DNA from: Devosia sp.
Lineage (GTDB): Bacteria > Pseudomonadota > Alphaproteobacteria > Rhizobiales > Devosiaceae
NCBI RefSeq assembly: GCF_028290625.1
Contig: NZ_JAQGJM010000037.1
Span: 1 to 64,000 of the forward strand
Length of the DNA: 64,000 bases
Reading direction: 5' to 3'
The number at the start of each line of letters is the position of its first letter. Positions within the stretch are counted from its first letter, which is position 1. Made by a program: the position numbers and the translations under genes. The notes beneath the pieces were generated by a model. It was given only the letters and a program-made list of their open reading frames with translations. It had not been told where the DNA came from and made no database searches. Below, piece by piece: positions 9,880-17,164 of the stretch.

Positions 9880-11445
9880 ATGAGCATCCGCGGACCCGAA
9901 GCCCTCGCCTCGCTCGATGAAGCGATGCGCGATATCCGTCGCGAAGAGGACGAGATTTCCAAGCGCCTGGCCCGTTCGGCCGAGCGCATTTCCAAGATTC
10001 GCGAGACCGAGGCCGAGCTGTTCCGCCAATTGGCGCAATTGCGGCTTGACCCCGCCATCCAGGCCGAACTCGACGGACGCATTTCGCAGGCCGAGGTCAA
10101 GGCCCGCGACATGATGAAGGCGCATGCCAAGGATCTGAGCCAGTCCGAAAAGGATCTGGCGGCGATCGACGCCGGGCTGGTCAATTCAACCGAGAGCCGA
10201 GGCGCGGCGCTCAAGGAACTCGATACAAAACAGGCCGAACTCAAGGCGCTGGCCGCTCGCATCGGCGCCAGCATCGCCAAGGACCCCGGCTTTGCGGCCA
10301 AGCGCAAGGAAGCCACCGAGCTGGCCGATATCGCTGCGCAATCGATGCGCAAGACCGAGCAGGCCGAGGCCGATCGCGAACAGAAGGGCCGCCCGTACCG
10401 CGACGACGGGCTGTTCATGTATCTGTGGGAGCGCGGCTATGGCACCAGCGGCTACCGCGCCAACAACCTGATCCGCTATCTCGATAGCCTCGTGGCGGGG
10501 CTGGTCAAATTCGAAAAAGCCCGGCCCAACTTCGCCATGCTCAACGAAATCCCGCTGCGGCTGCGTGAACATGCCGAGCGGCAGATTGCTTTGGCCAAGC
10601 AGGCGGAAGCCGAGGCCGATGCACTGGAAACAGAGGCCATCAACGCCGCCGGCGGCAAGCCAATCCGCGACGCACTCGACGCCATCCAGAGCCGCATCGC
10701 GGCCATCGACGCCGAAATCGTCGCCGCCGAAGACAAGCGCGACGACACCGCCAAGGCATTGGCCAGCCTGTCGGAAGGCAATGACCCCGCTTTCGCCGAG
10801 GCACTCGCAGCATTGGCGGCTGGGCTCGGTCGCGAAGATATCCAGACCCTTCTGTCCGAGGCACGCCTGACCCGCACCGGGCAGGACGACACCATCGTCG
10901 CCCAGATCGACGACGCCCGCGCCCGCATCAAGGACGAAGACAGCGAAACGCTGGAGCAGAAAGATCGCCTCAAGACCCTGGCTGCCCGCCGCCGCGAGCT
11001 CGAAGACATCCAGTGGGAATTCAAGAAGCAGCGCTTCGACGATCCCCGCTCGACCTTCCGCGAGGATCGTCTCGTGGGCGACCTGCTCAACGATTTCCTG
11101 CGTGGCGGCATTTCGGCGGCGACCTATTGGGGCCAATGGCAGAAAAGCCAGAACTGGCAAGCCGGCACCACCGATTGGGGCGGCGGCGTCGGCCTGCCCA
11201 ATAATGGACGCAGCAATTCGGGCCCTTGGTCCGGCAGTGGTGGCGGCGGCGGCTTCAACTGGCCCGATTCCAGTTTCGGCGGCGGCAAGAGCAAGCCAAG
11301 CAGCGGCGGTTTCAACTGGCCGAGCGGCAATTCAGGCTCGCGCCCCAGCACCGGCTCCAGCGGCGGCTTCTCCCGCCCCCGCACCGGCGGCTCGCAAGGC
11401 AGTCGCCCGAGCAATACCGGCTTCAAGACCGGCGGCGGGTTCTAG
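9880..11445 (+). CDS. Coiled-coil protein with Gly/Ser/Pro-rich repeat tail
   Basis: The 521-residue protein starts 4 nt after the preceding gene. Residues 1 to about 130 are heptad-rich coiled coil; a central block near 165-210 (DDGLFMYLWERGYGTSGY) breaks it and may be a small conserved domain; helices continue to about 400. The last 110 residues are low complexity, with GGFNWP occurring twice (after GGGG and after PSSG) and Ser/Gly/Pro/Arg runs ending in TGFKTGGGF. No signal peptide or membrane segment is present. The disordered tail could bind a partner or surface. No family recognised; its function is probably tied to the two upstream genes. Confidence 0.75.
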   Translation: MSIRGPEALASLDEAMRDIRREEDEISKRLARSAERISKIRETEAELFRQLAQLRLDPAIQAELDGRISQAEVKARDMMKAHAKDLSQSEKDLAAIDAGLVNSTESRGAALKELDTKQAELKALAARIGASIAKDPGFAAKRKEATELADIAAQSMRKTEQAEADREQKGRPYRDDGLFMYLWERGYGTSGYRANNLIRYLDSLVAGLVKFEKARPNFAMLNEIPLRLREHAERQIALAKQAEAEADALETEAINAAGGKPIRDALDAIQSRIAAIDAEIVAAEDKRDDTAKALASLSEGNDPAFAEALAALAAGLGREDIQTLLSEARLTRTGQDDTIVAQIDDARARIKDEDSETLEQKDRLKTLAARRRELEDIQWEFKKQRFDDPRSTFREDRLVGDLLNDFLRGGISAATYWGQWQKSQNWQAGTTDWGGGVGLPNNGRSNSGPWSGSGGGGGFNWPDSSFGGGKSKPSSGGFNWPSGNSGSRPSTGSSGGFSRPRTGGSQGSRPSNTGFKTGGGF

Positions 11446-11450
11446 GGCTT

Positions 11451-11474
11451 CTGCCAAGCGAACCTCGCTTGCAG
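11451..11474 (+). terminator. Hairpin after the coiled-coil gene
   Basis: CAAGCGA (11455-11461) and TCGCTTG (11465-11471) form a perfect 7-bp stem with a 3-nt loop six bases after the stop codon, extended by CTG/CAG across a one-base bulge. There is no T-tract, so it may act as an RNA-stabilising end or weak terminator. Confidence 0.4.
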
Positions 11475-11497
11475 CCTCCGGCTATCCTCACCCACGA

Positions 11498-11621
11498 TGT
11501 CACCCCGGCGCAGGCCGGGGCCCATCTCGAGATTTCAGATCCGCCGCAAGGTTGCCGGTATAGCGATCTGGCGGCGTATTGCATGATCTCGGGATAGGCC
11601 CAGGCCTGCGCCGGGGTGACA
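11498..11621. repeat. Palindromic intergenic repeat, family A
   Basis: A 19-bp perfect inverted repeat (arms 11498-11516 and 11603-11621, core CACCCCGGCGCAGGCC) encloses about 86 nt with weaker nested complementarity (ATCTCGAGAT facing GATCTCGGGA). Elements with this CACCCCGGCGCAGGC core are scattered through many alphaproteobacterial genomes and give rise to spurious 'RHPGAGRGP'-type frames. Non-coding. Confidence 0.8.
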
Positions 11622-11695
11622 CCGAGAATGTGGGACAATCGCCCTTGGCCCCCGCGCCCCTCTTTTGTTTGCACAAACCCACCCCACCCACCGTC

Positions 11696-11774
11696 CTTCC
11701 CGCGGACTTGATCCGCGGGCCACCCTCCACCCGGCATGCTCGACCAGAGGCCCGCCGATCAAGTCCGCGGGAAG
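11696..11774. repeat. Palindromic intergenic repeat, family B, copy 1
   Basis: Arms CTTCCCGCGGACTTGATC (11696-11713) and its exact complement (11757-11774) form an 18-bp inverted repeat; each arm also contains a smaller CCCGCGG...CCGCGGG hairpin. A second copy of the same family lies near 58.95 kb. It follows the family A repeat by about 75 nt and fills the rest of the 350-nt gap before the SDR gene. Non-coding. Confidence 0.8.
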
Positions 11775-11796
11775 AAGGGTGTGTGGAGCCCCTCCC

Positions 11797-12546
11797 TCAC
11801 CGCGGATTGATAAAATCAAACACCGCCTGCGCATTCCCCGTTGCCTCGGCAAAGCGCTGCCGCTTCACCCGCTCGACCAAAATCTCTCCACTGGCCGGTT
11901 CGCTTGCCAGCAGCTCTATCGTCTCAGCCAGATAAGCATCCAGCGGCATGGCATTGGGATCGCTGGCCTGATGCGCCCCTTGCAAAAATGTCTGCACATA
12001 GGGCGGCGCGATCTCGATGACCTCCACCGACGTATTGCGCAGCAGATAGCGCAGCGACTGCGAATAGGAATGGATCGCCGCCTTGGTGGCGCTATAGGTC
12101 GGTGTCGATGCCTTGGGCACGAAGGCCAGCCCCGACGACACGGTCAGCACCGCGGCCTTGGGCTGACGCTGGAAATGCGGCAGCAGCGCCGCGATCAGCC
12201 GGATCGGCCCCAGCAAGTTGGTGGCGATGGTAGCCTCGGCGGTCTCGAGATAGTCCGAGCCGACCACATCCTCATCCACCATGATGCCGGCATTGTTGAT
12301 GACGGCATTCAGCGCCGGATGCGCCGCGATCACGCGGCTGGCAAACTCAGCCACGTCCGCCTTATCCGCCATGTCGACGGTATAGCCCACCATGCCGGGA
12401 TTGGCAGCGATGACCTCGTCCAGTGCCGACTGGCGGCGGCCGGAGATAATCACCTGATTGCCGCGCCGGTGAAATGCCTCGGCCAGACCCCGGCCAATGC
12501 CCGAGCCGCCGCCGGTGATGAGAATGGTGTTTCCGGTGATCTGCAT
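11797..12546 (-). CDS. Short-chain dehydrogenase/reductase (DltE-like)
   Basis: A 249-residue classical SDR. The NAD(P)-binding TGGGSGIG lies at 11-18, NNAG near 85, the catalytic Ser in LTVSSGLAF near 138, and YSATK provides the Tyr and Lys. The sequence resembles the DltE-type oxidoreductases often paired with HxlR regulators. An arginine follows the Rossmann beta-2 strand (SGRR), favouring NADP, as inference. The substrate is unknown. The start at 12546 gives a standard N-terminus; the longer frame to 12594 adds unrelated residues. It is divergent from the HxlR gene and probably its target. Confidence 0.9.
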   Translation of the reverse strand: MQITGNTILITGGGSGIGRGLAEAFHRRGNQVIISGRRQSALDEVIAANPGMVGYTVDMADKADVAEFASRVIAAHPALNAVINNAGIMVDEDVVGSDYLETAEATIATNLLGPIRLIAALLPHFQRQPKAAVLTVSSGLAFVPKASTPTYSATKAAIHSYSQSLRYLLRNTSVEVIEIAPPYVQTFLQGAHQASDPNAMPLDAYLAETIELLASEPASGEILVERVKRQRFAEATGNAQAVFDFINPR

Positions 12547-12650
12547 GGCGATATCCTTCTTCGTGGTTGCGTGAAGGACAGATATGCCGCACACTCTCTA
12601 TATGGAAGTAGGCTCCCGAAAGTTCGATACACACCCAAAGGAGAGTGTCG

Positions 12651-13073
12651 GTGAATAGCCCCTCTGCCGCCCCCAAAATTTACCGCTGGTCGGAACGCGT
12701 GGCGATGGAACCGCTCGATCCGGCGCTGGAGGCCCTGGTGCGCAATGTCATCGGCCAGGTCGCCGACAAGTGGACCATGCTGATCCTCGAAACCCTGGAC
12801 GAGCACGGCACGGTCCGCTTCACCCAGATCGGCCGCCTGGTCGGCGACATCAGCCAGAAGATGCTGACCAAGACCCTGCGCCAGATGGAATATGACGGAT
12901 TGATCAAGCGCACGGTCCACCCGGTGATCCCGCCGCATGTCGATTACACCCTCACCGACCTCGGCCGCAGCCTTGGCGCCGCCTTCTGCAGCGTCTGGAT
13001 GTGGGCGGAGGCGCATCACGCCGAAGTCGACGCAGCTCGGGCGGCGTTCAAGACGCGGAACGGCCAGGTCTAG
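12651..13073 (+). CDS. HxlR-family transcriptional regulator
   Basis: A 140-residue MarR-like winged-helix regulator. Family features are VADKWTMLILETL (helix 1-2), RFTQIGRLVGDISQKMLTKTLRQME (recognition helix) and a wing with HPVIPPHVDYTLTDLG. HxlR proteins often sense electrophiles or aldehydes and control a divergently read reductase, which matches the SDR next door. I chose GTG at 12651 because AAGGAG (12638-12643) sits 7 nt before it; a GTG at 12645 would be too close. The stop codon shares the tetramer CTAG with the stop of the convergent VOC gene. Confidence 0.9.
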   Translation: MNSPSAAPKIYRWSERVAMEPLDPALEALVRNVIGQVADKWTMLILETLDEHGTVRFTQIGRLVGDISQKMLTKTLRQMEYDGLIKRTVHPVIPPHVDYTLTDLGRSLGAAFCSVWMWAEAHHAEVDAARAAFKTRNGQV

Positions 13074-13468
13074 TTGGCCTTGGCCGCCGCCATCAGCTCC
13101 CACACATTGCCTTCGCTATCCTCGAAATAGGCCGAATAGCCCCATTCCGATTGCGTGCCCGGCGTAATGATCGCGCCGCCGGCGACCAGCACCTGGTCCA
13201 GAATCTCATCGACCTCGTCGGGGCTTTCCGCCGCGTGGCTGAGCACGAATTGCGCCGTCCCGGTAATGGCGACTTCCTTGCCGGCGGTCTGGGCGATCTG
13301 CTCGCGCGGGAACAGCACGAAGGAAAAATCCTCGCTCATGAAAAAGGCGACGTGATCCTCCCCTGCCCCGATGCTGTCATCGGGCAGGTCGAACAACGCC
13401 CGATAAAACGCGAAGGCGCGCTCGAGGTCATCCACCCCAATGGTGATGATGTTGATCCGTGGCTGCAT
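13070..13468 (-). CDS. VOC superfamily protein (glyoxalase/bleomycin-resistance fold)
   Basis: A 132-residue protein of two beta-alpha-beta-beta-beta modules. It opens with PRINIITIGVDDLERAFAFY and ends with SAYFEDSEGNVWELM, the usual VOC hallmarks. The conserved Glu of the last strand (WEL) is a possible metal ligand. Family members include dioxygenases, glyoxalase I and drug-binding proteins; nothing points to a specific substrate. The gene meets the HxlR gene tail to tail with a shared CTAG. Confidence 0.85.
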   Translation of the reverse strand: MQPRINIITIGVDDLERAFAFYRALFDLPDDSIGAGEDHVAFFMSEDFSFVLFPREQIAQTAGKEVAITGTAQFVLSHAAESPDEVDEILDQVLVAGGAIITPGTQSEWGYSAYFEDSEGNVWELMAAAKAN

Positions 13469-13539
13469 CGCAAGAACTCCGGCATGCTGACTACAGCACC
13501 TTAACGAAGACGAGGCGGATTCGCACCCGCCCCGCAACC

Positions 13540-14130
13540 TCAAGTCTTGGCGAGGAGGTTCCGCAGTTTGCCCAAGGCCGTAGCATTGGCCTCCCCATAG
13601 GCGATGGTGCCCTCGAATTCGCCCCTGGTGTTGAGCAGGAAGACCGAGGCGGTGTGGTCCATCGAATAGGCCCCATCCCCCAGCGGCACCTTCTCGGCAG
13701 TAATGCCCCAGGCCTTGATAATCTTGGCGATTTCCGCCGGATCGCCGGTCACCCCGGTGATCCGATCGGAGACCCAACCCACATAATCACCCAGCACCGC
13801 CGTGGTGTCGCGCTCCGGGTCGACGGTGACGAAATAGGCCCGCAAGTCCTTGCCCTCATCGCCCAGTTCCTGGAACCACGAGGCCATCTCCGCCATGGTG
13901 GTCGGGCAGACATCGGGGCAGTGGGTATAGCCAAAGAACAGCACCGAGGGATGCCCCTGGAACATGGTCTGGTCCACCGCCTTGCCGTTCTGGTCGACCA
14001 GCGAATAGGTGCCGCCGCCAAAGCCGCGGGTCGCTTGCGCCGGTTGCCGCAGCAGTAGGGCCGCGGCGCCGGCGGTCAGGCCCAGGGCGACAACCGCCAC
14101 CCAGAGCCAGAGGCGAAAAGATCTGATCAT
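13540..14130 (-). CDS. SCO1/SenC family copper chaperone
   Basis: SCO proteins deliver copper to the CuA site of cytochrome c oxidase or act as thiol reductases. The 196-residue protein has an N-terminal membrane anchor (about 8-27) and a thioredoxin-like periplasmic domain. The copper ligands are all present: C71 and C75 in CPDVC and His159 in MDHTAS. It starts 9 nt after the PCuAC gene, so the two are probably one operon. No oxidase genes of the CuA type are in the window. Confidence 0.92.
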   Translation of the reverse strand: MIRSFRLWLWVAVVALGLTAGAAALLLRQPAQATRGFGGGTYSLVDQNGKAVDQTMFQGHPSVLFFGYTHCPDVCPTTMAEMASWFQELGDEGKDLRAYFVTVDPERDTTAVLGDYVGWVSDRITGVTGDPAEIAKIIKAWGITAEKVPLGDGAYSMDHTASVFLLNTRGEFEGTIAYGEANATALGKLRNLLAKT

Positions 14131-14139
14131 CGCCCGCCC

Positions 14140-14655
14140 CTACTTCGCGTGGTCCATATGGTCCATGGGCATGGACGAGTCGGCGGCGGCACCCAGCACT
14201 GGCAGGTCGAGATCGACGGTGCCGGCTTCCTCGAAGGTCAGCGTGACCTTGACGGTCTGGCCCTCGACGAACGGCTGCTTCAGCCCCATGAACATGATGT
14301 GCAGACCGGCGGGCTCCAAAGTCACCGTCTCGCCGGCCGGGATGACGACGCCATCGGGCAGTTGGCGCATTTTCATGACGTCACCCTCCATCGACATGTC
14401 GTGGATTTGTCCGACATCGGCGGCTGGCGACGACACCGAGACCAGCCGGTCCGGCGTTGCGCCGTTATTGGTGATGGTGACGAAGGCCCCGCCAACGGGG
14501 GCATTGGGCAGAGTGGCGCGGGCAAAGCCGCCCCGCAGTTCAAGTGTGCCCACAGCCTTGGTGGCACCCAGATTGTGGCCCTCATGGGCGAAAGCGGCGG
14601 AGGACGACAGCATGACGATGGCCGCAAAGGCGGCGCGGATAGAAGCGCGAAGCAT
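14140..14655 (-). CDS. Periplasmic copper chaperone PCu(A)C
   Basis: The 171-residue protein passes Cu(I) to SCO or CuA oxidase in the periplasm. It has a signal peptide (cleaved after AAFA, near 23), a His-containing mature start (HEGHN), and the PCuAC motif: HDM near 85-87 and HIM near 119-121. The C-terminus is His/Met-rich (MPMDHMDHAK), an additional copper-binding tail. The ATG at 14655 follows GGAGA. It lies between the DUF2946-like gene and the SCO gene, all on the minus strand. Confidence 0.92.
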   Translation of the reverse strand: MLRASIRAAFAAIVMLSSSAAFAHEGHNLGATKAVGTLELRGGFARATLPNAPVGGAFVTITNNGATPDRLVSVSSPAADVGQIHDMSMEGDVMKMRQLPDGVVIPAGETVTLEPAGLHIMFMGLKQPFVEGQTVKVTLTFEEAGTVDLDLPVLGAAADSSMPMDHMDHAK

Positions 14656-14705
14656 TGGATTTTCTCCAGAAAACAAAGGACTGGGCTGGCCGAAAGGCCG
14701 GGAGA

Positions 14706-15083
14706 TCAGGCGATTGCCGGAGGGGCTCTGGGTGGCGCGGACCAGTTGAGGCGCGGCGCGACCCGATGGTGGGGAAGGTCAACATAGGCGACCGACACCA
14801 TCGTAGGCGCATCGACAGCGATCACCGCAAGGGCGGGCGCAACCAGTTGTTGCTTGCCGATGCCAGCGGCCGGACACTTCGTCACGAGGCTTTTGCCCTC
14901 GCTGCGATCTGTGTCGGCCGAGCACAGCACCCAGCCGGTTTCGATCGTCTGATAGCCAAGGGCGGCGAAGTCGAGCTGGGTGGCGCGCGCCTGATGCAGC
15001 GGCGTCAGGATGGTCAGCAGATAGAGCGCCAGCACGGCAAATGCCGTCCCGATCTCCTTGCTGAACCTGCGCGACGTGGACAT
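14706..15083 (-). CDS. DUF2946-like copper-associated exported protein
   Basis: This 125-residue protein has an N-terminal hydrophobic helix (about 13-29, FAVLALYLLTILTPL), a mature region with two spaced Cys (LCSADTDRS... and TKCPAAG) and a Pro-rich end (SAPPRAPPAIA). These features match DUF2946 proteins, which often accompany copper genes, but conservation is weak. The ATG at 15083 follows a GGGAG; a frame extending to 15131 is less likely. It heads the copper trio. Confidence 0.65.
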   Translation of the reverse strand: MSTSRRFSKEIGTAFAVLALYLLTILTPLHQARATQLDFAALGYQTIETGWVLCSADTDRSEGKSLVTKCPAAGIGKQQLVAPALAVIAVDAPTMVSVAYVDLPHHRVAPRLNWSAPPRAPPAIA

Positions 15084-15096
15084 GTGGCGTCTCCCT

Positions 15097-15124
15097 GCCT
15101 CCGCTCTAGTGCGGAAGCGGAGGC
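15097..15124. promoter_or_regulatory. Inverted repeat upstream of the copper trio
   Basis: GCCTCCGCT (15097-15105) and AGCGGAGGC (15116-15124) form a 9-bp perfect inverted repeat with a 10-nt centre, between the LysR stop and the DUF2946-like start. On the minus strand it lies 14-41 nt before that start, so it could be an operator or a transcript hairpin. It has no T-tract. Confidence 0.35.
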
Positions 15125-15151
15125 GGCTCAAGGCCCTTATTGTCGCAAGCC

Positions 15152-16063
15152 TTACATCGAGGGCGTATAGGTATCGGCGCAGAGCGTGATGAAGCGCTTC
15201 ATGGCCGCCGAAAGCGGACTGGATTTGCGCCGCGCCACCAGCAGTTGCCGCAGCGCCCAGGGCTCGGCCAGCGGCGCGCAGATCAGGTCGGTCCCCGCCA
15301 GCAGGTGCAGGCTGTTGCTGCGCAAAAAGCCGATGCCGAAGCCGGCCTCCACCATGCGCACCAGCGCCGGAAAGCTTTCGACCCGCACGGTTTCGCCCAG
15401 CGGCTTACCGGCCTTATTGGCGGCTTCGATCAACAGGCGGTCGAGCGAGCCCGCGTGGTGAATGCCCACGATGTCGTGGACGATGACAGCATCGAAGGCG
15501 ATGTCCTTGCGCGGCTGAATCACCTTGGCCAACGGATGATCGGGCGGCGCCACCACCCACACCCGGTCGTCCTCGAAGGGTTTGATCTCGAAGCGGGCGA
15601 AATCATAATTGTCGGAGACGATGGCGATATCCGCGCGGCCTTCATCGAGCGCCAGCAATGCCTTGGCGGCGCTCATTTCCTGAATTTCCAGCACGATGGC
15701 CTTATGCTCCTTGGCGAAGCGCGCCAGTAGTTCGGGCAATCGGCCGGTCAGGGCGGAGCTGGTACAGGCGAGGCGCAGGCTGCCGCGCTGGCCATTGCCG
15801 AAATCCACCATCACTGCATCGAGGTCGGCGATGGCGCGCAACACGCTGCGACAGGCTTGCGCATAAGCCTCTCCGGCGCTGGTCAGCCGCACGCCCTGCG
15901 CCGAGCGGTCGAACAGCACCACGCCGAGCCGGCTTTCCAGGTCCGATACCCGCCGGCTGACGGCAGAGGACGCGATGCCCTCGCGCTCGGCGGCGCGGCC
16001 GATCGAGCCGGTCTCCGCCAACAGCAAAATCAAGCGTGCGGTGACGCTGTCGAAACTATGCAT
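15152..16063 (-). CDS. LysR-family transcriptional regulator
   Basis: A 303-residue LTTR. The winged HTH occupies about residues 5-62 (GSIGRAAEREGIASSAVSRRVSDLESRLG, then LFDR and LTSAGE), followed by a linker helix and a two-lobed effector domain (LRLACTSSALTGRLPELLARF; GRADIAIV; VVAPPDHPLA). The start at 16063 places the HTH directly at the N-terminus. The upstream gene on the same strand is a TauE-type permease about 275 nt away across a repeat, so no divergent target is obvious. Effector unknown. Confidence 0.92.
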   Translation of the reverse strand: MHSFDSVTARLILLLAETGSIGRAAEREGIASSAVSRRVSDLESRLGVVLFDRSAQGVRLTSAGEAYAQACRSVLRAIADLDAVMVDFGNGQRGSLRLACTSSALTGRLPELLARFAKEHKAIVLEIQEMSAAKALLALDEGRADIAIVSDNYDFARFEIKPFEDDRVWVVAPPDHPLAKVIQPRKDIAFDAVIVHDIVGIHHAGSLDRLLIEAANKAGKPLGETVRVESFPALVRMVEAGFGIGFLRSNSLHLLAGTDLICAPLAEPWALRQLLVARRKSSPLSAAMKRFITLCADTYTPSM

Positions 16064-16173
16064 GCCATCTCCCCAGATGGCGCACCATAACGACAAGATG
16101 GCGCCGGGACCAATTGGCAATCACTTGCACGGCCAATTGGTGTGTTAGCAGCACTTTGTCCGTCCACCGGACG

Positions 16174-16283
16174 AACTCCTCCCCCTTGACGGGGGAGGTT
16201 GGGTGGGGGTGTTCGGAGCCACGATGTTGGATTGTGGCTAAGCGCCCCCCCACCCTTGATCCCTCCCCGCAGAGGGGGAGGGA
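16174..16283. repeat. Palindromic intergenic repeat, family C, copy 1
   Basis: Two G/C-tract hairpins, CCTCCCCCTTGACGGGGGAGG (16178-16198, shown only by its ends CCTCCCCC/GGGGGAGG) and CCCTCCCC...AGGGGGAGGG (16261-16282), flank a centre containing TTGGGTGGGGGTG and its near complement CCCCCCCACCCTTG. The whole element is therefore a large imperfect palindrome. The second half closely matches the first half of the element at 18.55 kb. It occupies most of the gap between lysR and tauE. Confidence 0.75.
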
Positions 16284-16338
16284 GACGACTGGACGATCCT
16301 GCGCATGAGCCCTCCCGCTCGGAGGCGAGAAAAGAAGG

Positions 16339-17076
16339 CTAAACTAGCAACAACACACCCTGCACCAAATAATATCCCCCGATGCCCGTGACGATCCAGC
16401 GCATCCACACCCTGAAATTGACGTCGGTCATGCGCTGCAGCACCCAATACCCTGCGCTGGTGCCGGCGATGGCGAAAGGCGCGGCCAGCGCGACGGCGCC
16501 CCATTCGAGCGAGGTCAGCACCATGGTGGCCTGCCAATAGAACACTACCTTGGCGATATGGGACAGCACCTGCATCGCCGCCTTGGTGGCGACCACGGTG
16601 CGGCGATCCAGCGTGGTGCGAATGAAGAAGATATCGATCGAAGGCCCGGAGACACCGACGGTCAGGTTGAGCCCGCCGCCGATGAAGCCGCACGCAAAAG
16701 CATGCACGGGCTTGGCGGCATCGAGGCGCAACCAGGACGCCGGAATCCACACCAGGATCGGCATCAGTCCGACCGCGACATAGACGGTGGCCAGCGCCGG
16801 GGTATAGCGAGCGATCCACAGGATCACCCCAGCGGTCGCCAGGCCCGCCATCATGGTGCCCAGAATGCGCCAATCGATGAACTTGCGTGACAGGATAGCG
16901 CGGGAGCCATTGGCGACGATCTGGATGACGCCCTGCACCGCGATGGCGGTGCCCACCGGCAGCATGATCAACAGTAGCGCCAGGAGGATCAGCCCGCCCG
17001 CCATGCCAAAAACGCCCGAGATGGCGGAGGTGGTGAACACCGCCGCCAGCATGGCCAAGCCGATCCAGATGCTCAT
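16339..17076 (-). CDS. TauE/SafE family membrane transporter
   Basis: A 245-residue polytopic protein with about eight predicted membrane helices in two repeats. The first repeat carries the family-type GVFGMAGGLILLALLL and the second ACGFIGGGLNLTVGVSGPS. TauE/SafE proteins are permeases, commonly exporters, for sulfite, sulfoacetate or other small organic anions; the substrate here is not evident. The start is supported by a GGAGGA just before the ATG. Confidence 0.88.
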   Translation of the reverse strand: MSIWIGLAMLAAVFTTSAISGVFGMAGGLILLALLLIMLPVGTAIAVQGVIQIVANGSRAILSRKFIDWRILGTMMAGLATAGVILWIARYTPALATVYVAVGLMPILVWIPASWLRLDAAKPVHAFACGFIGGGLNLTVGVSGPSIDIFFIRTTLDRRTVVATKAAMQVLSHIAKVVFYWQATMVLTSLEWGAVALAAPFAIAGTSAGYWVLQRMTDVNFRVWMRWIVTGIGGYYLVQGVLLLV

Positions 17077-17114
17077 GATTCCTCCGCCAATTCTGGAGGT
17101 CTTGTGAACTCTGG

Positions 17115-17157
17115 ATGCCGGTCGCGCCAGTGGCGATCCGGCATGAGGCCATGCCGG
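17115..17157 (-). terminator. Double hairpin between the secreted protein and tauE genes
   Basis: CCGGCAT and ATGCCGG (17138-17144, 17151-17157) form a 7-bp stem, and an alternative stem pairs ATGCCGG (17115-17121) with the same CCGGCAT, so the two hairpins are mutually exclusive. Together they resemble a REP-like or attenuator structure after the stop of the secreted protein gene. There is no T-tract. Confidence 0.4.
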
Positions 17158-17164
17158 AGAACGC

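Noticed and set aside
11446..11852. Several overlapping frames with RHPGAGRGPSRD-like peptides
   Set aside because: They are translations of the palindromic intergenic repeats and occur on both strands; not genes.
12591..12648. 8-bp inverted repeat ACACTCTC/GAGAGTGT across the SDR/HxlR divergent region
   Set aside because: One arm coincides with the Shine-Dalgarno region of the HxlR gene and the arms are 42 nt apart; too likely to be chance to list as an operator.
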